A DNA stretch of 64,000 nt from Gnetum montanum (Eukaryota > Streptophyta > Gnetopsida > Gnetales > Gnetaceae): NCBI GenBank assembly GCA_015680685.1, contig MNCI01015984.1, positions 1,229,625 to 1,293,624 of the forward strand, given 5' to 3'. Below, piece by piece: positions 46,886-58,204 of this stretch. Numbering within the stretch: the first letter of the stretch is position 1; each line of letters begins with the position of its first letter. Made by a program: the position numbers and the translations under genes. The notes under the pieces were generated by a model. That model had not been told where the DNA came from and made no database searches. It saw nothing but the letters and a program-made list of their open reading frames with translations.

Positions 46886-48581
46886 CTATTTCGGAATTTT
46901 TTCCTTTCTTGTCTTAGTACATAGTTCCCTCAAGTATTTAGCATAAAGAGGTATGTCTTTTACTGCCTGTTCCAAAGGAATATGAAAGTATAATTCACTA
47001 AACATTATTTTTAGATGGGCTTTAGTTGTGAAGTCCTCTTGTAACCTTTTATGAAAAGGAGTTAAAATTGATTTTTTAGAGAATAGTGGTTGTTTTTTTT
47101 TACCTAGTTGGTTGACTCTCCTCATTTGATACTTGTGCCTATACTTCTTCTTATGTCCCCACCTCTTAAAATATCACCTTCTTTTGGGGTTTTAGTTCAA
47201 TTATTTTTCAACTTCTTGTAGTAATGGAATGTAATTGCTTTTTTCCTTTTCTTTGAGGTGTGGGATTGGGTTCAAGTTCGACTAGTAACTCATTTTTTAT
47301 TAGGTCTTGAAATCTTCTTCTAGTCTCACTCATAAATTGTTTGCTTTCTTCTATGAAGGAAGTGAGGCTTTGGGTGAGTTTTTCCAAGTTTTCATTGGTT
47401 GGATTCTTAAATGTTCAAAAATTATTTTGAGGATATTGTTCTAGGTAAAATGGTCATTGAGGAAATTTCATTGTTGGTTGGCTCTTATATTGTTGGAAAG
47501 CCTTCATTGACTCTTGCATTTCCTCTCAACAATAATACAAGGTTGGACAAGTTGTTTGGTCATGTTTGGGACTACCACAAATGTTGCATATTTCACCTTG
47601 AATTACATGAGCCTATTTCTTAATCAATCATGTCAACTCATCTACTTTTTTTATTTAACTATTCTATTTCTTAGGTCATGCCTTCCATACTGTTGGATTT
47701 TGATCAATATTTTCTTTAATCTACTAATGAGTCTATGATTTTCTAGCCATATTCAAGTGTCATAGTTAAAATATTTCCTCCACATCAGTCAACATTTTGC
47801 TTACAATAATGTAATAAGCCTTCTACAAGGATTTGAATTAATATATGGGCTAGGAATTGATGGTTTGTATTCTTTAAGCACAATCCTTTAAATCTATTAA
47901 AGGTACTCTCATAGTCTTCATCCTCATGTTTCATGAAACTCATTCATTTTTTCCTTAATGAGTACAACCTATCATTAGAAAGGAATCTGTGTAGGAAAGA
48001 ATTCTTAAATTCATCCCATGAACTAATTTGTGTTCTAAGGGTTTGTAGCCAAAAATTAGCTTTGTCCTTCAGGGTTGATTTAAAAATAATCATTTTAGTC
48101 CTATCTCCACTTTGAGGAGCTAACATGACTAATGTTGTTTCAAAATCTCTTATGTGGGTAACTAGATCCTCATCATTTGTTCCCTTAAAAAAAGGTAGTA
48201 AGTGAATATTTTTAATCTCTACATCTCTTCCTTATGGAAAAACAATGGGCCTTGAGGTATGGTGGATGTTCTTTGATTTAATTACTCTCCAAGGGTTTGT
48301 CCTGGGTAGGTTTAACTGATTGTAACATTGGAACTCAAACTACCAAAGGACAAAGGCATTGAACCTAAGGAAAGTGGGGGAGGTGTATCTTGTGAAGATG
48401 ATCCCATTGTATAAGTAGAAGTTACTATTGGGGTTATTGTAGGACCTAGTATAGACATAGGAATTGGTGGTGGAGTTTGTAAATTCAAAGTACGTATTGG
48501 CTGGGTAGTTCCTTCAATTATAGTCACATAAATTGATATTGGGGTAGTATTTTTAGACCCTAATCTTGTAGTTGAGCTCAT
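46886..48581 (-). pseudogene. gag of element D
   Basis: ATG at 48581 (M-S-S-T-T-R-L-G-S-K). A Pro/Thr/Ser-rich N-terminus precedes the retrotransposon-gag block at about 48126-47944 (L-K-D-K-A-N-F-W-L-Q-T-L, S-S-W-D-E-F-K-N-S-F-L). A canonical zinc knuckle C-N-I-C-G-S-P-K-H-D-Q-T-T-C (C-x2-C-x4-H-x4-C) sits at 47588-47547. The C-terminal part at 47125-46886 leads into protease. Frameshifts and stops between these pieces. Confidence 0.8.
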
Positions 48582-49121
48582 GGCTGATATTGTAATGGTT
48601 GGAATATCAAATAAAGGATTAATAACTATGGAAAAATTATCTTGTGTTTGTTCCTTGGAATTCTACTTTGTCAATGGGGAAGAATGATTAGAGTTTAATT
48701 GTATTGGTTTCTCTTGGTTTTTTATTGATTTTTATATGTTTGTAAAGATTGAGAGTGTTTCTTAGAGGTTGAATATGTGTGGGTTTCTTTGGTTGCTTTG
48801 CTGGTTTCATTTAACAAGAACACACTTTGTTGGCACATTCATGGGCTATCATTTCTAAGATTCTACAAACTGATTTAATAACTCCTACTATTATAGCTTT
48901 AATTGCAAATTTTTAAATGGTTTCAGTTAGTTGTGTAAGAAGAGAAGTTGATTCCTGAGATTTTTCTTTATTTTTAGATTTTTTTAATGTAAGAAAAACA
49001 AGTAAAAGAAACCATGTCTCAAATAACATAACTGAAAGAAACATAAAATAAATTGAAATAAAATGCTTCTAAAAAATAACAAATTTAAACATACAAAATC
49101 CTTGATGAAGATTGATTGGCC
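48582..49121 (-). other. 5' leader of element D
   Basis: A-rich leader between primer site and gag; no gene seen. Confidence 0.6.
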
Positions 49122-49140
49122 TCCCTAGAAATGGCACCAA
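49122..49140 (-). promoter_or_regulatory. tRNA-Asp-type primer binding site of element D
   Basis: Minus strand TTGGTGCCATTTCTAGGGA lies 3 nt from the LTR end. It matches the tRNA-Asp complement at 14 of 19 positions, the mismatches mainly transitions. Confidence 0.7.
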
Positions 49141-49143
49141 AAT

Positions 49144-50098
49144 TGATGAGCCAAGAAAAATTTGATGCTAGATTACTTTAATATTTATCTTTTTCTTTTG
49201 TTGTAGAGAGCATCACCTCATTTGTGACTGACCTGTGAGTCATATCCCATGGAGAAACATTTCAAAAGTCAAAAGATCATTAGGACAATAAATGGTTAGA
49301 ATCAAATCCAAATAAAGTCCACACTTATGACTGTCACTCATAAGTAAAAACATGAACCTTCATCTTAAATTATAATCAAAAGCTTAAGGATGAAGATTTA
49401 TGATTAAATCAAATTGAAGTGATAAGTACATGCATGGATATTGAAGATTACAAGGGAGACTTCACCTAATCTATGATTTTGCCTTGTTGTCTTGATAATG
49501 CAACAACCCCAACAATCCAACAATGGACTCTAATGGTCTGTAGTTGTCACAAGGCTCAACAAATCCTTACTTAATAATTTCAAAGGAAATTAGACTTCAA
49601 CTTGATGTGGGTTTGCTTGGGTATCAATTATCTTTCTTTCTTTTCTCTTCCTTCATGTGTCTATCCCTCCTTAGCATGAGCCAGGACATGTATTTATACT
49701 ATAAGGATATTTAAAATTAAATATAGGATAATCGATCCTTGTCGTGGGTATTGATATCAATTGATGTATGGATTGTCAATTTCCATTGCAGCCTCAATCT
49801 TCCTTAATAATCATGACAAGTCACATACTTTTGCTTTGATTGATATCTTGATTGTTCTTTTTGGTCTTGTTCTTCAAAATCCAAGGTATCGATCCTCATC
49901 ATTATCTCTATGTGGATCAGTATTATACATATCGATCTACATTGTTGTTGTGATTAACTATGATAGCCAAAAATAAATGTCATCAGCACATATCTATTTA
50001 TGTAGCAAAGTTTAATGATCTTCGATATGTCAAATAATAAGAAAATAAAAATACTTTGTCTATTCTATGTACTATTTAACAATTTACAGGGTTTAAAG
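49144..50098 (-). repeat. LTR of element D
   Basis: About 955 bp, TGATGAGCC to GGGTTTAAA (TGTT...on the minus strand, terminal CA mutated). Clearly homologous to 52076-53027. Contains no recognisable gene; the open frame at 49761-49976 is in LTR sequence. Confidence 0.82.
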
Positions 50099-51797
50099 GC
50101 AGAAATAAAATAAAATAAAAAATTAATAAATGCATGAAAAAATAAAATTATATTAATATTATTTCAAGATATCCTTTTAGCTATTCAAAATTTAATATAT
50201 TAAAAACATATAGACATTTAACAAGAAAAAGATCATTATCAAAAAAAAAAAAAATTAAACTTGTCCAAATGTCCAAATTCCAAATATTTATTCCCTAATT
50301 ATGTGTGTATGCTTATTCCTCTATTGATAATAAATTCTTATTAATGGATATGAGTCCACATATAACTTGGTTAGGAAGGCCCTACCTAGGATTTCTTAGG
50401 CTTAACATCACCTCACAAGGTCTGCTTTGGTAGGTGTAAGAATGTCTTATAACCTTAAGGTCTAATCCTTTCCTATGATTTAAGGATCCACGATATATCA
50501 CTTACATCTAACTCATTTCCTAACTTGTTTTTAGCTCAAATTCCAAGTTGGTTATACCCTAATATCATATCCCTTATTAATTGGTTGGGTATGTAACATA
50601 CCTAGGTTAATTAGCAAAGACAAAGTATGAAAAAGGAAATATGGTTAAAGGATATACCAAAAGCAAGAATTACCTTGGGTTTTGTATATTGAAATGACTA
50701 AGATGGTACTAAAGGAAATGGATGAATGAGTGTTAGTATCCATCATTGGCTACCATAGTAGGGATCTCAACCATTGACGCATATGAAAGACATGATGGAA
50801 AACTCAAAGAAAAGCCATGCACAAAAGTAACACTAGTTAGAAAAGATGACCATGCAAAAGAAAATGGGAAGATAAAAAAATAAAAAATAAAAAATAGAAA
50901 TACCAAAAGCTAAATAATGAGAGAAAAACAAAAGAAAATAATAGTCTTAGGAGTACAAATAAGTAAAAGTAATGTAACTAAATAATAGAGTTAAGAGTAA
51001 TGATTAGAAGTGAAAGTGACCATTAAGATACCAAATATGGAGGAGTCACTTCTTCACTACCAGTGTTATACCCTAGTTCTAAGGCAATGACATCATTATT
51101 TGATTGGTAATCGTTGCCTAACCCTAAAACACTTTACTTATAGAAGGGGGTTCTTATAGAATGCTTAAAATTATGGGCTTGGACTTTAGCCCAACTGTAA
51201 TGTTCTTGTGCAAGTGGGGCTCAGCTCATGATTAAAGGTTCTTGTGGGATCATTTTTTTTCTTTTTTATTCATTTCTTGATTTCTTTTTTCTTGTATTTT
51301 CTCTTATTTTTATTTTTATTTTGCAAAAAAATTAATATTTGACTAGCTTCAATCACGAGGTTCTTGTGGGAGCCAAATTCATTTTGTAATGGTTGCTCAC
51401 ATGGCATTGATCTTACTTGATATCGATAAAAAATTTACCACTAGAGAAATTAGGTCCCATATAACACACCCTTTCCACCTTAGTAACTCATTCAAGTAGG
51501 TATTTAATAGAAACCAAATAGTAATAAGCATTACCCTAAAGTGAGCTGTTTAGCCACCTTGATTTATGAACATTGTACTTTAAAGAATATTGTTTAAAAA
51601 AAATAATGAAGTTTATTATGTGTAAGAAACTTATTAATCTAAGGCTCACCCTTAGTTGGATTTTGGATTTAAACTTGCCTATTTTAAAGCAGGAGGAGTT
51701 GTCCTCCCTTGCATTCCAGACATTATGATATTGAATTCTTTATAGTCCTAACTAATAATAGCATTTTCTATTGCCCTCTAAATTTTTTAAGGAAAAG
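50099..51797 (-). mobile_element. Deleted Athila internal region: 3' noncoding part
   Basis: Homologous to the 3' noncoding region of copy F (about 55440-55941 and 62700-63380) and, from about 51035, to that of D (27204-27930). Gag, pol and the 3' ORF are missing; the polypurine tract next to the D LTR is not recognisable. No gene. A-rich stretches at 50110-50260 and 50870-50950. Confidence 0.7.
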
Positions 51798-52075
51798 TTG
51801 TAGATTATTGATTTTCCCTTAATTATATATAATATGATATGTAATTAAAATTTATAATTTCCTTAAATTTTTTTCTTTAATTATAAGCAAAATAATTAAG
51901 GGAGACCATTTCTATAAAACAAAAGAAAATGAAATGAAATTGCAAGAATGTATACCTTTTCTTAAAGATTCAATTAAATTTTAAATATCAATGAAAAATA
52001 AAATAATAAAATAAAATATACTGAATCCTTGATGAAGATTGACTTTGTCGACCTCTCTCATAATGGCACAAAAAT
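51798..52075 (-). mobile_element. Deleted Athila internal region: 5' leader and primer site
   Basis: AT-rich leader ending at 52054-52072 with minus-strand TTTTGTGCCATTATGAGAGA, a decayed copy of the D primer site, directly beside the next LTR. It joins the 3' noncoding part at about 51797, so all coding sequence between is deleted. Confidence 0.7.
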
Positions 52076-53027
52076 TGATGAGCCAGGAAAATTTCGATGC
52101 TGGATTACTTTAATACTTATCTTTCTTTCATTCTAGAGATTATCACCTCATCTATGATTGACTCGCGAGTCGTATCTCGTGGAGGAACATTTCAAAAGTC
52201 AAAAGATCATCAAGATAATAAATGATTAGAATTGAATCCAAACAAAGTCCACACTTATGGTTGTCACCCATAAGTAAAAACATGAACCTTCATCTTAACT
52301 TCTAATCACAAGCTCAAGGATGAATATTTATGATTAAATCAAATTGAAGTCTTAAATAAATGCATGGATATTGAAGATTACAAGGGAGACTTCTTCTAAG
52401 CTATGATTCTGCCTTGTTGTCTTGACAATGTAGTAACCTCAATAGCCTAACAATGGACTATAATGGTCTATAGTTTCCACAAGGCTCAATAAAACCTCAC
52501 TTAATAATTTCAAAGGAAATTAGACTTCAACTTGATGTGGGTTTGCTTGGGTATCAATTCTCTTTCTTTCTTTTCTCTCCCTTTGTGTGTCTATCCCTCC
52601 TTAGCATAAGTTGGGCCATGTATTTATACCATAAGGATATTTAAAATTAAATATAGGATAATTGATCCTTGTCACAAGTATCGATATTAATTGACATAGT
52701 TTGTTGATTTCCATTGCAACCTCGATCTTCCTCAAACATTGCTGCAAGTTGCTTGCTTTTGCTTCAATCAATATCCCAATTATTCTTCTTGATCTTGTTC
52801 TTCAAAATCCATGGTATTGATCCTCATATCTATCTCTATGTGGATTAATATTATACATATCAATCTGCATCACTATTGCGATTACCTACGATAGTGAAAA
52901 ATAAATGTCATTAGCTTGTATTGATTTATGTAGTAAAAATTGATGATCTCCAATATGTCAAACAATAAAAAAAATAAAAATAATTTGTCTATACTATATA
53001 AAATTAATTAGTTTATAGGGTTTAACA
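52076..53027 (-). repeat. LTR between the deleted copy and copy F
   Basis: 952 bp, TGATGAGCC to GGGTTTAACA. It has a primer site on its left and a polypurine tract on its right, so it is shared by two internal regions in tandem. Confidence 0.82.
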
Positions 53028-53039
53028 CAACCCCCGACT
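53028..53039 (-). promoter_or_regulatory. Polypurine tract of copy F
   Basis: CAACCCCCGACT; minus strand AGTCGGGGGTTG, abutting the LTR start TGTTAAACCC. Confidence 0.75.
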
Positions 53040-53249
53040 AGCCTGTGGTTTGTGCTTGGTCACAATAGGTGGAAATCAAAACATAACACCTCGATACACA
53101 AGAGAGATACAATAACAATATATACAAATCAAAACATAATGTAACTAACTAAAATAGTCTTAACATTAAAAAGGTGGACATGAACAAGGATAAGAGTGGC
53201 CATCAAACACAAGATTCAAAAAGCAAAGCAACATAATTTTGAGACTGTA

Positions 53250-54275
53250 TCAAGTCTTCGAGCTTGCTTCCACATCCATATCCCCCTTAAATTGGGAGGG
53301 TTCTTCTCTTTCATCATCATCATGGATCTGAGGGTGGACATGTTTTCTAATGTTTGCCACCCTCTTGTCTAGATCACTAATGATAGAGCTAATCTGATAT
53401 AGAAGTAAAAGGATTTCCCATTGGGTGGATTGAACCTTATGAAGTTGTGATCAGACTTCCTCACGAAAGCCATGGAGCTCACTAGATTTAGCTGCCAAAG
53501 AAGAGTTGGGCTCTTGGAACTCCTAGATGAATGGGCCAACTTTGAGGTAGATCGGTAATGACCAAGTGAAGATATCTTTCTTTAGAATAGAAAGATGTAC
53601 CTTCGTGTTCATTTGCAACTCAGGAACTTCACACTTTTGCAAGATTTCTGAGATGAGGATGGGAAAACACAGCTTCAGAGCATCATCATTATAATGGTAG
53701 ACGAGGTACTTAATTAGGAGGTAGGTAAAATTTACCTCCTCCCCATACTTCAATGGCTTCATCACATGGAGTGTAGGGCTAAGTACATAAGTGGTATGGG
53801 TTGATGGTAGGGAATTAGTAATAATCATCCTAGCCATCACCTTGTGCTCTGGCCAAAGGTTCAAAAAGTGTAGGCCTTGGTTTTATAGTTGGTCACTATT
53901 GCTCTCACCAATGAACTAATGGAACAATTCATATTTTTCCTTAGTATTGGCCTTTAGTTTGAAGATGTTGTTGCCTTGGGCTACCAGTCTATACCATTCT
54001 TGTATCTTGGCTATCATTACCTTCATGTCTATCTTCTAAATGAAAGACCCTAGGTAGCACTTCAAAGGGTTGGCCTTGCAGAGATGGCATTTGAGGTTTT
54101 GATAGAACTTCAGAACCTCCTCCTACACATACCAGTTTAGGGGTGGTTGGACAAAAATCTGACAACCCATGGCTTCTTACTACTAGAGAACTACCGCATC
54201 AATGTGGTTGAACCACTCTATGTAGTCACCCTTTGGATGTCATGGGGCTATTTTCAACTACTCACTTCTAGGCAT
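53250..54275 (-). pseudogene. 3' ORF of copy F (env-position ORF)
   Basis: ATG at 54275 (M-P-R-S-E), stop at 53250 after V-E-A-S-S-K-T, about 341 codons with about eight in-frame stops, six of them before residue 140. The stop-free part 53864-53523 holds N-S-L-P-S-T-H, G-E-E-V-N-F-T-Y-L-L-I-K-Y-L and L-K-L-C-F-P-I-L-I-S-E-I-L-Q-K-C-E-V-P. This resembles the plant-transposon-protein-like domain in extra ORFs of gypsy elements and parallels the motif in the N2 3' ORF. The C-terminal part is coiled-coil-like (I-S-D-L-D-K-R-V-A-N-I-R) and ends acidic (D-D-D-E-R-E-E). Position between integrase and 3' LTR is that of the Athila env-like ORF, but I see no convincing signal peptide or membrane span. 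Function unknown. Confidence 0.65.
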
Positions 54276-54728
54276 CTATAAATAAACAAAAAACTTTTAA
54301 AAAATCAAAATTTTCTACTGAATCTTCCATTGGATGCATACCTATATCTATTCTCCGACATTGCTTGACTCAACCATTTATGTTGCAAAATTGAAAAACA
54401 AGATTAACTGCTTGAGCAATTATTGGGGGAAAACTCCAAAGAAAATGGTAATTCTTTGTAATATTCTAATAGAGCTGAGGAAAATGAAGGTTTTAGATAA
54501 CCAAGAAAGCAAAAAGATAAGGGTGAAAAGGAAAAATCAAGGCTCTCACAATGTACCTTGATCCATGTTGCTATCGTGACTTCTCCTTGTTGCTGTGGCT
54601 ACCCCCAAAGACTATCGTGCCCTTTACTAGTTGAACATGTTGCTTTAGACCTAAGCTCTATTGGAGAAAAATGAGTGTTTGAGGTAGTGGGATGGTGATT
54701 TATAATAGAAATAACTACCTCATTAATA

Positions 54729-54750
54729 TTATATATATATATATATATAT
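54729..54750. repeat. (AT)n dinucleotide repeat
   Basis: Eleven AT units; simple sequence repeat. Confidence 0.9.
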
Positions 54751-55936
54751 TAACTCTTCCAGTAATTGATCCACATCACGGCTTTGATTAGGCTCAATGC
54801 ATTTTAAGTCGATTCCCTTTATTGCACTGACATAGATTGATATAGTGAAACTTTAGGTTGCAGACATATTGATACTCTTTGAATCAACATTGATAAAAAT
54901 TGAGGCATTTAAGAAATATCAAGAGATATTGATTCATATCAATCTAGATTATAAGGATCGATATGTTTATCAATTGACATTGCAATTGCGCTGATAAAAC
55001 TTGAGGCATTTGGGAAATCATAAAACATATCGATACAGATCGATTCGAGCTATGAGAATTGATATGTATACCAATTTGCATTGATTCCATGTTTTTCAAA
55101 TGAAAAGTATTTATAAAAATTTACTCTTGTTTGAGTTTAATAGAGAAAATCGATATCTATTGATATATTGACATCGAGTTTCATTGGTAAGATCGAGAGT
55201 TTTGTTGGGAACTTGGACTTCATTACCATCATACCAGTCTTGATTGCTAGAATCGACAACCCATTGTTTATTATTATAGTGAGACATCAAGACTTCTATC
55301 TCTCTTGATAAAGAAAGAAACTATAATGGTTTTATTTTATCTATAGACATCAATACTTCTATATTATATTGATACTTAGATATATCCTAATCATCCTAAA
55401 TCAACACAATTGATACTAGTTGATATTATTATAATTTTATCTATAGATTATTTATATGGGCTTATTCCTCTTTTTTTATTAATAAATTCTTATTCCTATA
55501 TAGGATTCCACATATAACTTGGTTAGGAAGGCCCTACCTGGGATTGATTAGGCTTAGCATCACCTCATAAGGTTTGCTTTGTTAAGTGTAAGAATGTCTT
55601 ACAAACTCAAGGTCTAAACCTTTCCTATGATTAAGGATACGAGATGAATCACTTACATCTAACTCATTCCCTAACTTGTTCTTGGCTCAGCTTCCAAGTT
55701 AGTTATACCCTACTATCATATCCTTTATTAATTGGTTATCCCCTTAATTAAGCTAAGGTATGGATCATACCTAGGTTAATTAGCAAAGAAAACATGGTAA
55801 ATGGGAAGATAACTTTAAAATGAAAAGAGGAATAGCAAAATTTTAAAAGAAAAAAGGAAATAATATTTGAAGAAGTACAATAAAATAAAAGTAAAATAAC
55901 TAAACAACAAAGTAAGAGGAATGATTAGAAGTGAAG

Positions 55937-55941
55937 GTGCC
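55937..55941. repeat. Target site duplication GTGCC of element C (partner CTACC, 62695-62699)
   Basis: Three of five bases match. The homologous empty site at about 51020-51030 reads GTGAC followed by CATT, which supports the position. Confidence 0.6.
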
Positions 55942-57103
55942 TGATGAGTGGCGAGGTACCCCTACACTCAACCATACGAAACGAGCGTAGCAAACACGAT
56001 TCGGTCGAACTCCGCAAACTAAATGCCTACATGCCTCATGGAACACTTAAGGTTAACCATTTGTTGTCTTCCTAGACTTACTTGTAATTGTCACGGTGTA
56101 TGGTTAAGTAAGTCTGAGGTATATGATTTTTATAGTTTTTTATGTTTTTCTCCTATGCTATGAGGTGAAGGGTTGAGAAGACTAACTAACTCTAACTAAT
56201 AACTAAGTCTAAATTAACTAGTGTTAGCATCCGTTCCCACTTACCATACACACCCTGAACCGATACAACCATGGCTACCAAACGCTAATCATCACTGGGA
56301 TCACCACGCGTAATGCACGTGCTTGAAGTGATCGTACTGAGGCACCTAACTAGGAGGAAAGGGTTGAGAGAACCTATCTAGCCTAAGTGCGATGAGCAGC
56401 TGATTCCTTGACTAATCGTACACATTGGGGTGTTCAACTACCACTGGGATTACCAAGTGTAGATCCTGGAATATGCCAATGGGTTACCAAGCAGTCATAC
56501 TAGATGCTCGTAATCAAATCATACTCATACCGCATGTGACGAGCAGCCGATTCCTTGACTAACCATACACATCCTTATATGCTCGTAATCAAGTCATACT
56601 CATACTGCATTCTAGGAGTTTAAGGGTTAAAGAGAAATAATAAATAAAATCCTATTCCATGTACTGCAAGGTTTATCCAGGAAGTTTGTCTTTATTACCG
56701 TACAAAACTTGTGTTCAGGTACAATGTTGCTCGAATAAAGATCCGTTCACTTTTGGACTCCTACTACGGGCACACGGAAAAATAATCTATCTCTAGAGTG
56801 TTCAAATTGCTAGAGTTTCCGTACTTCTAGACTAGGATTGGAAATAAGGGGAGTGCCGCTTCTTATTTATAGATATGGCGGCGGACCACAATATCGCGTA
56901 CATGATATCATAGGGGACGACGCTATATCGCGGANCTGCTAGAGTTTCCGTACTTCTAGACTAGGATTGGAAATAAGGGGAGTGCCGCTTCTTATTTATA
57001 GATATGGCGGCGGACCGCAATATCGCGTACATGATATCATAGGGGACGACGCTATATCGCGGATGCTGTGATATCGCGGTGCATGCGATATTGCATCTTA
57101 TCA
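55942..57103 (-). repeat. 3' LTR of element C (left side, with duplicated stretch)
   Basis: Contains a biological partial duplication of about 148 bp (units beginning near 56390 and 56537, GAGCAGCYGATTCCTTGACTAA), also present in the right LTR. The minus-strand TATA box is at 56864-56871. The U3 repeats are GATATCGCG/CGCGATAT-type. 56808-56934 is duplicated at 56937-57063 across N 56935. Confidence 0.87.
56808..57063. repeat. Direct 127-bp duplication across a single N (assembly artefact)
   Basis: 56808-56934 and 56937-57063 differ at one visible base (CCACAA versus CCGCAA); the right LTR of C has a single copy. Confidence 0.8.
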
Positions 57104-57114
57104 TACCCCCATGA
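57104..57114 (-). promoter_or_regulatory. Polypurine tract of element C
   Basis: TACCCCCATGA beside the LTR, identical to A and N2. Confidence 0.82.
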
Positions 57115-58204
57115 TTGAATGAAAACTTATCCTCGAGTTCCTTACAAAATATTGGGAAGGTATGGAATTATTGAGGGAAATGGACCTAATGGGATGACAT
57201 GTGAACGAATCATCATTACAAGACTTGACAAACTGGTGTTCATGACAACAAGGGTGAACACCTTATTACAATGACATCAGGACTTAGTTGGTAGCTGAGA
57301 AAGAGAGAAAGAGAAAAAAGTGTTGCTACTACAAACGCCAAGATTACGCCTTCGTTGTCCATCTGTAAGTGCACCATTGATCTTGCTCTTTGCATAGCTG
57401 CTTTAGCGCTGCTCCATTCCAAGTGTTTGCTCCAGATCCAATCCGTTGTTGCATGATTGCCATCTGCACACACAACATAGTCTAATATTAGTAAGGGTAA
57501 ATGAATCATCATGTAATTGATACCTTTCTTCGGTGTAAGTTCATTAGCTAGGTTGTGGTATGGCTGATATGGATCAGGAGATATATTAATAATAACTATC
57601 GAAGGTGTAGGGGTTAGGAGGAAAATCAAAAAATTCGAGGCTAGGAGAAAATTGAAAAAATTAGGCCCTGTACCCCCATGACTAATCGCGAACCTCCAGT
57701 AGCGTTAGAATGGAGAAAGAAAGATAGCTAAAAAGGGACAACTAAAACATCGATTAAGTGGATGTCAAGATGGAATGAACAAAATAAAATAGATTGCAAA
57801 AATGTTAGTGGGTCCTCCCCAAATCAGGATCATGCCCTTAATGCCTTGACAAACCCACATTCAAAGAGTCTGTAGGCTCTAGGAATGTCATTTGGAACAA
57901 GAGTTAAAGTCTTAACCATAAGTGTTTATCAAAAAGAAAACAACAGTTCATACCATCATTCCGAACACTTATTAGGTGACAAACTTACATGGTGGAACAC
58001 ACACACACACAAAAAATGGAAAAGTATAACGTCGTTGTAAAAAAAAAAACAAGAAAAGTTAAAGAACTTTGTAAAATAAAAACGAGAAAAGTTAAAGAAA
58101 TTTTTAAAACAAAAATGTGTAAAAAAAAAATGTGTAAAAAAAAAACTTGTAAAACAAAAATATTGTAAAATAAAAATCGAAAAAGAACTAAGGGCCCCAT
58201 ATGA
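57115..58204 (-). other. 3' region of element C with a short open frame
   Basis: A 129-codon frame, 57629-57240 (minus), lies where N2 has its 3' ORF, but I see no similarity and no known domain; it ends in a hydrophobic Leu/Ser-rich stretch. A second polypurine-like copy is at 57671-57682. The conserved noncoding block is at about 57805-57870. An A-rich tract with AAAATGTGTAAAA repeats lies at about 58010-58190 and a short (CA)n at 57998-58010. Confidence 0.55.

Larger units (their letters stand above)
27204..50098 (-). mobile_element. Element D: Athila-like Ty3/gypsy element, left end truncated, split by E
   Basis: On the minus strand: LTR (50098-49144), primer site, gag (48581 to about 46886), protease (46876 to 46461), then after element E reverse transcriptase, RNaseH and integrase (31099 to 27947), and 3' noncoding sequence to about 27204, where it abuts the LRR-RLK end. 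Its own 3' LTR and 3' ORF are missing, as shown by comparison with copy F (53028-63404). Membership in Athila is inferred from F-M-D-D-F reverse transcriptase, the gag pattern and the Asp-type primer site. All genes carry stops. Confidence 0.8.
54276..55941 (-). other. Noncoding region of copy F, left of element C
   Basis: No gene. Contains an (AT)n run at about 54729-54750 and a long stretch rich in ATCGATAT/TTGATAT words (about 54780-55420). From about 55440 it matches 50300-51010. Confidence 0.6.

Noticed and set aside
49761-49976. 71-codon hydrophobic frame
   Set aside because: Lies inside the D LTR and is not kept in the homologous LTR at 52076-53027.
54780-55430. ATCGATAT-rich stretch as possible satellite
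   Set aside because: The words are frequent but irregularly spaced; no constant unit length is seen.
58001-58190. Possible tandem-repeat array or CRISPR-like structure in the A-rich stretch
   Set aside because: Units are short, irregular and low-complexity, with no equal-length repeats and spacers.
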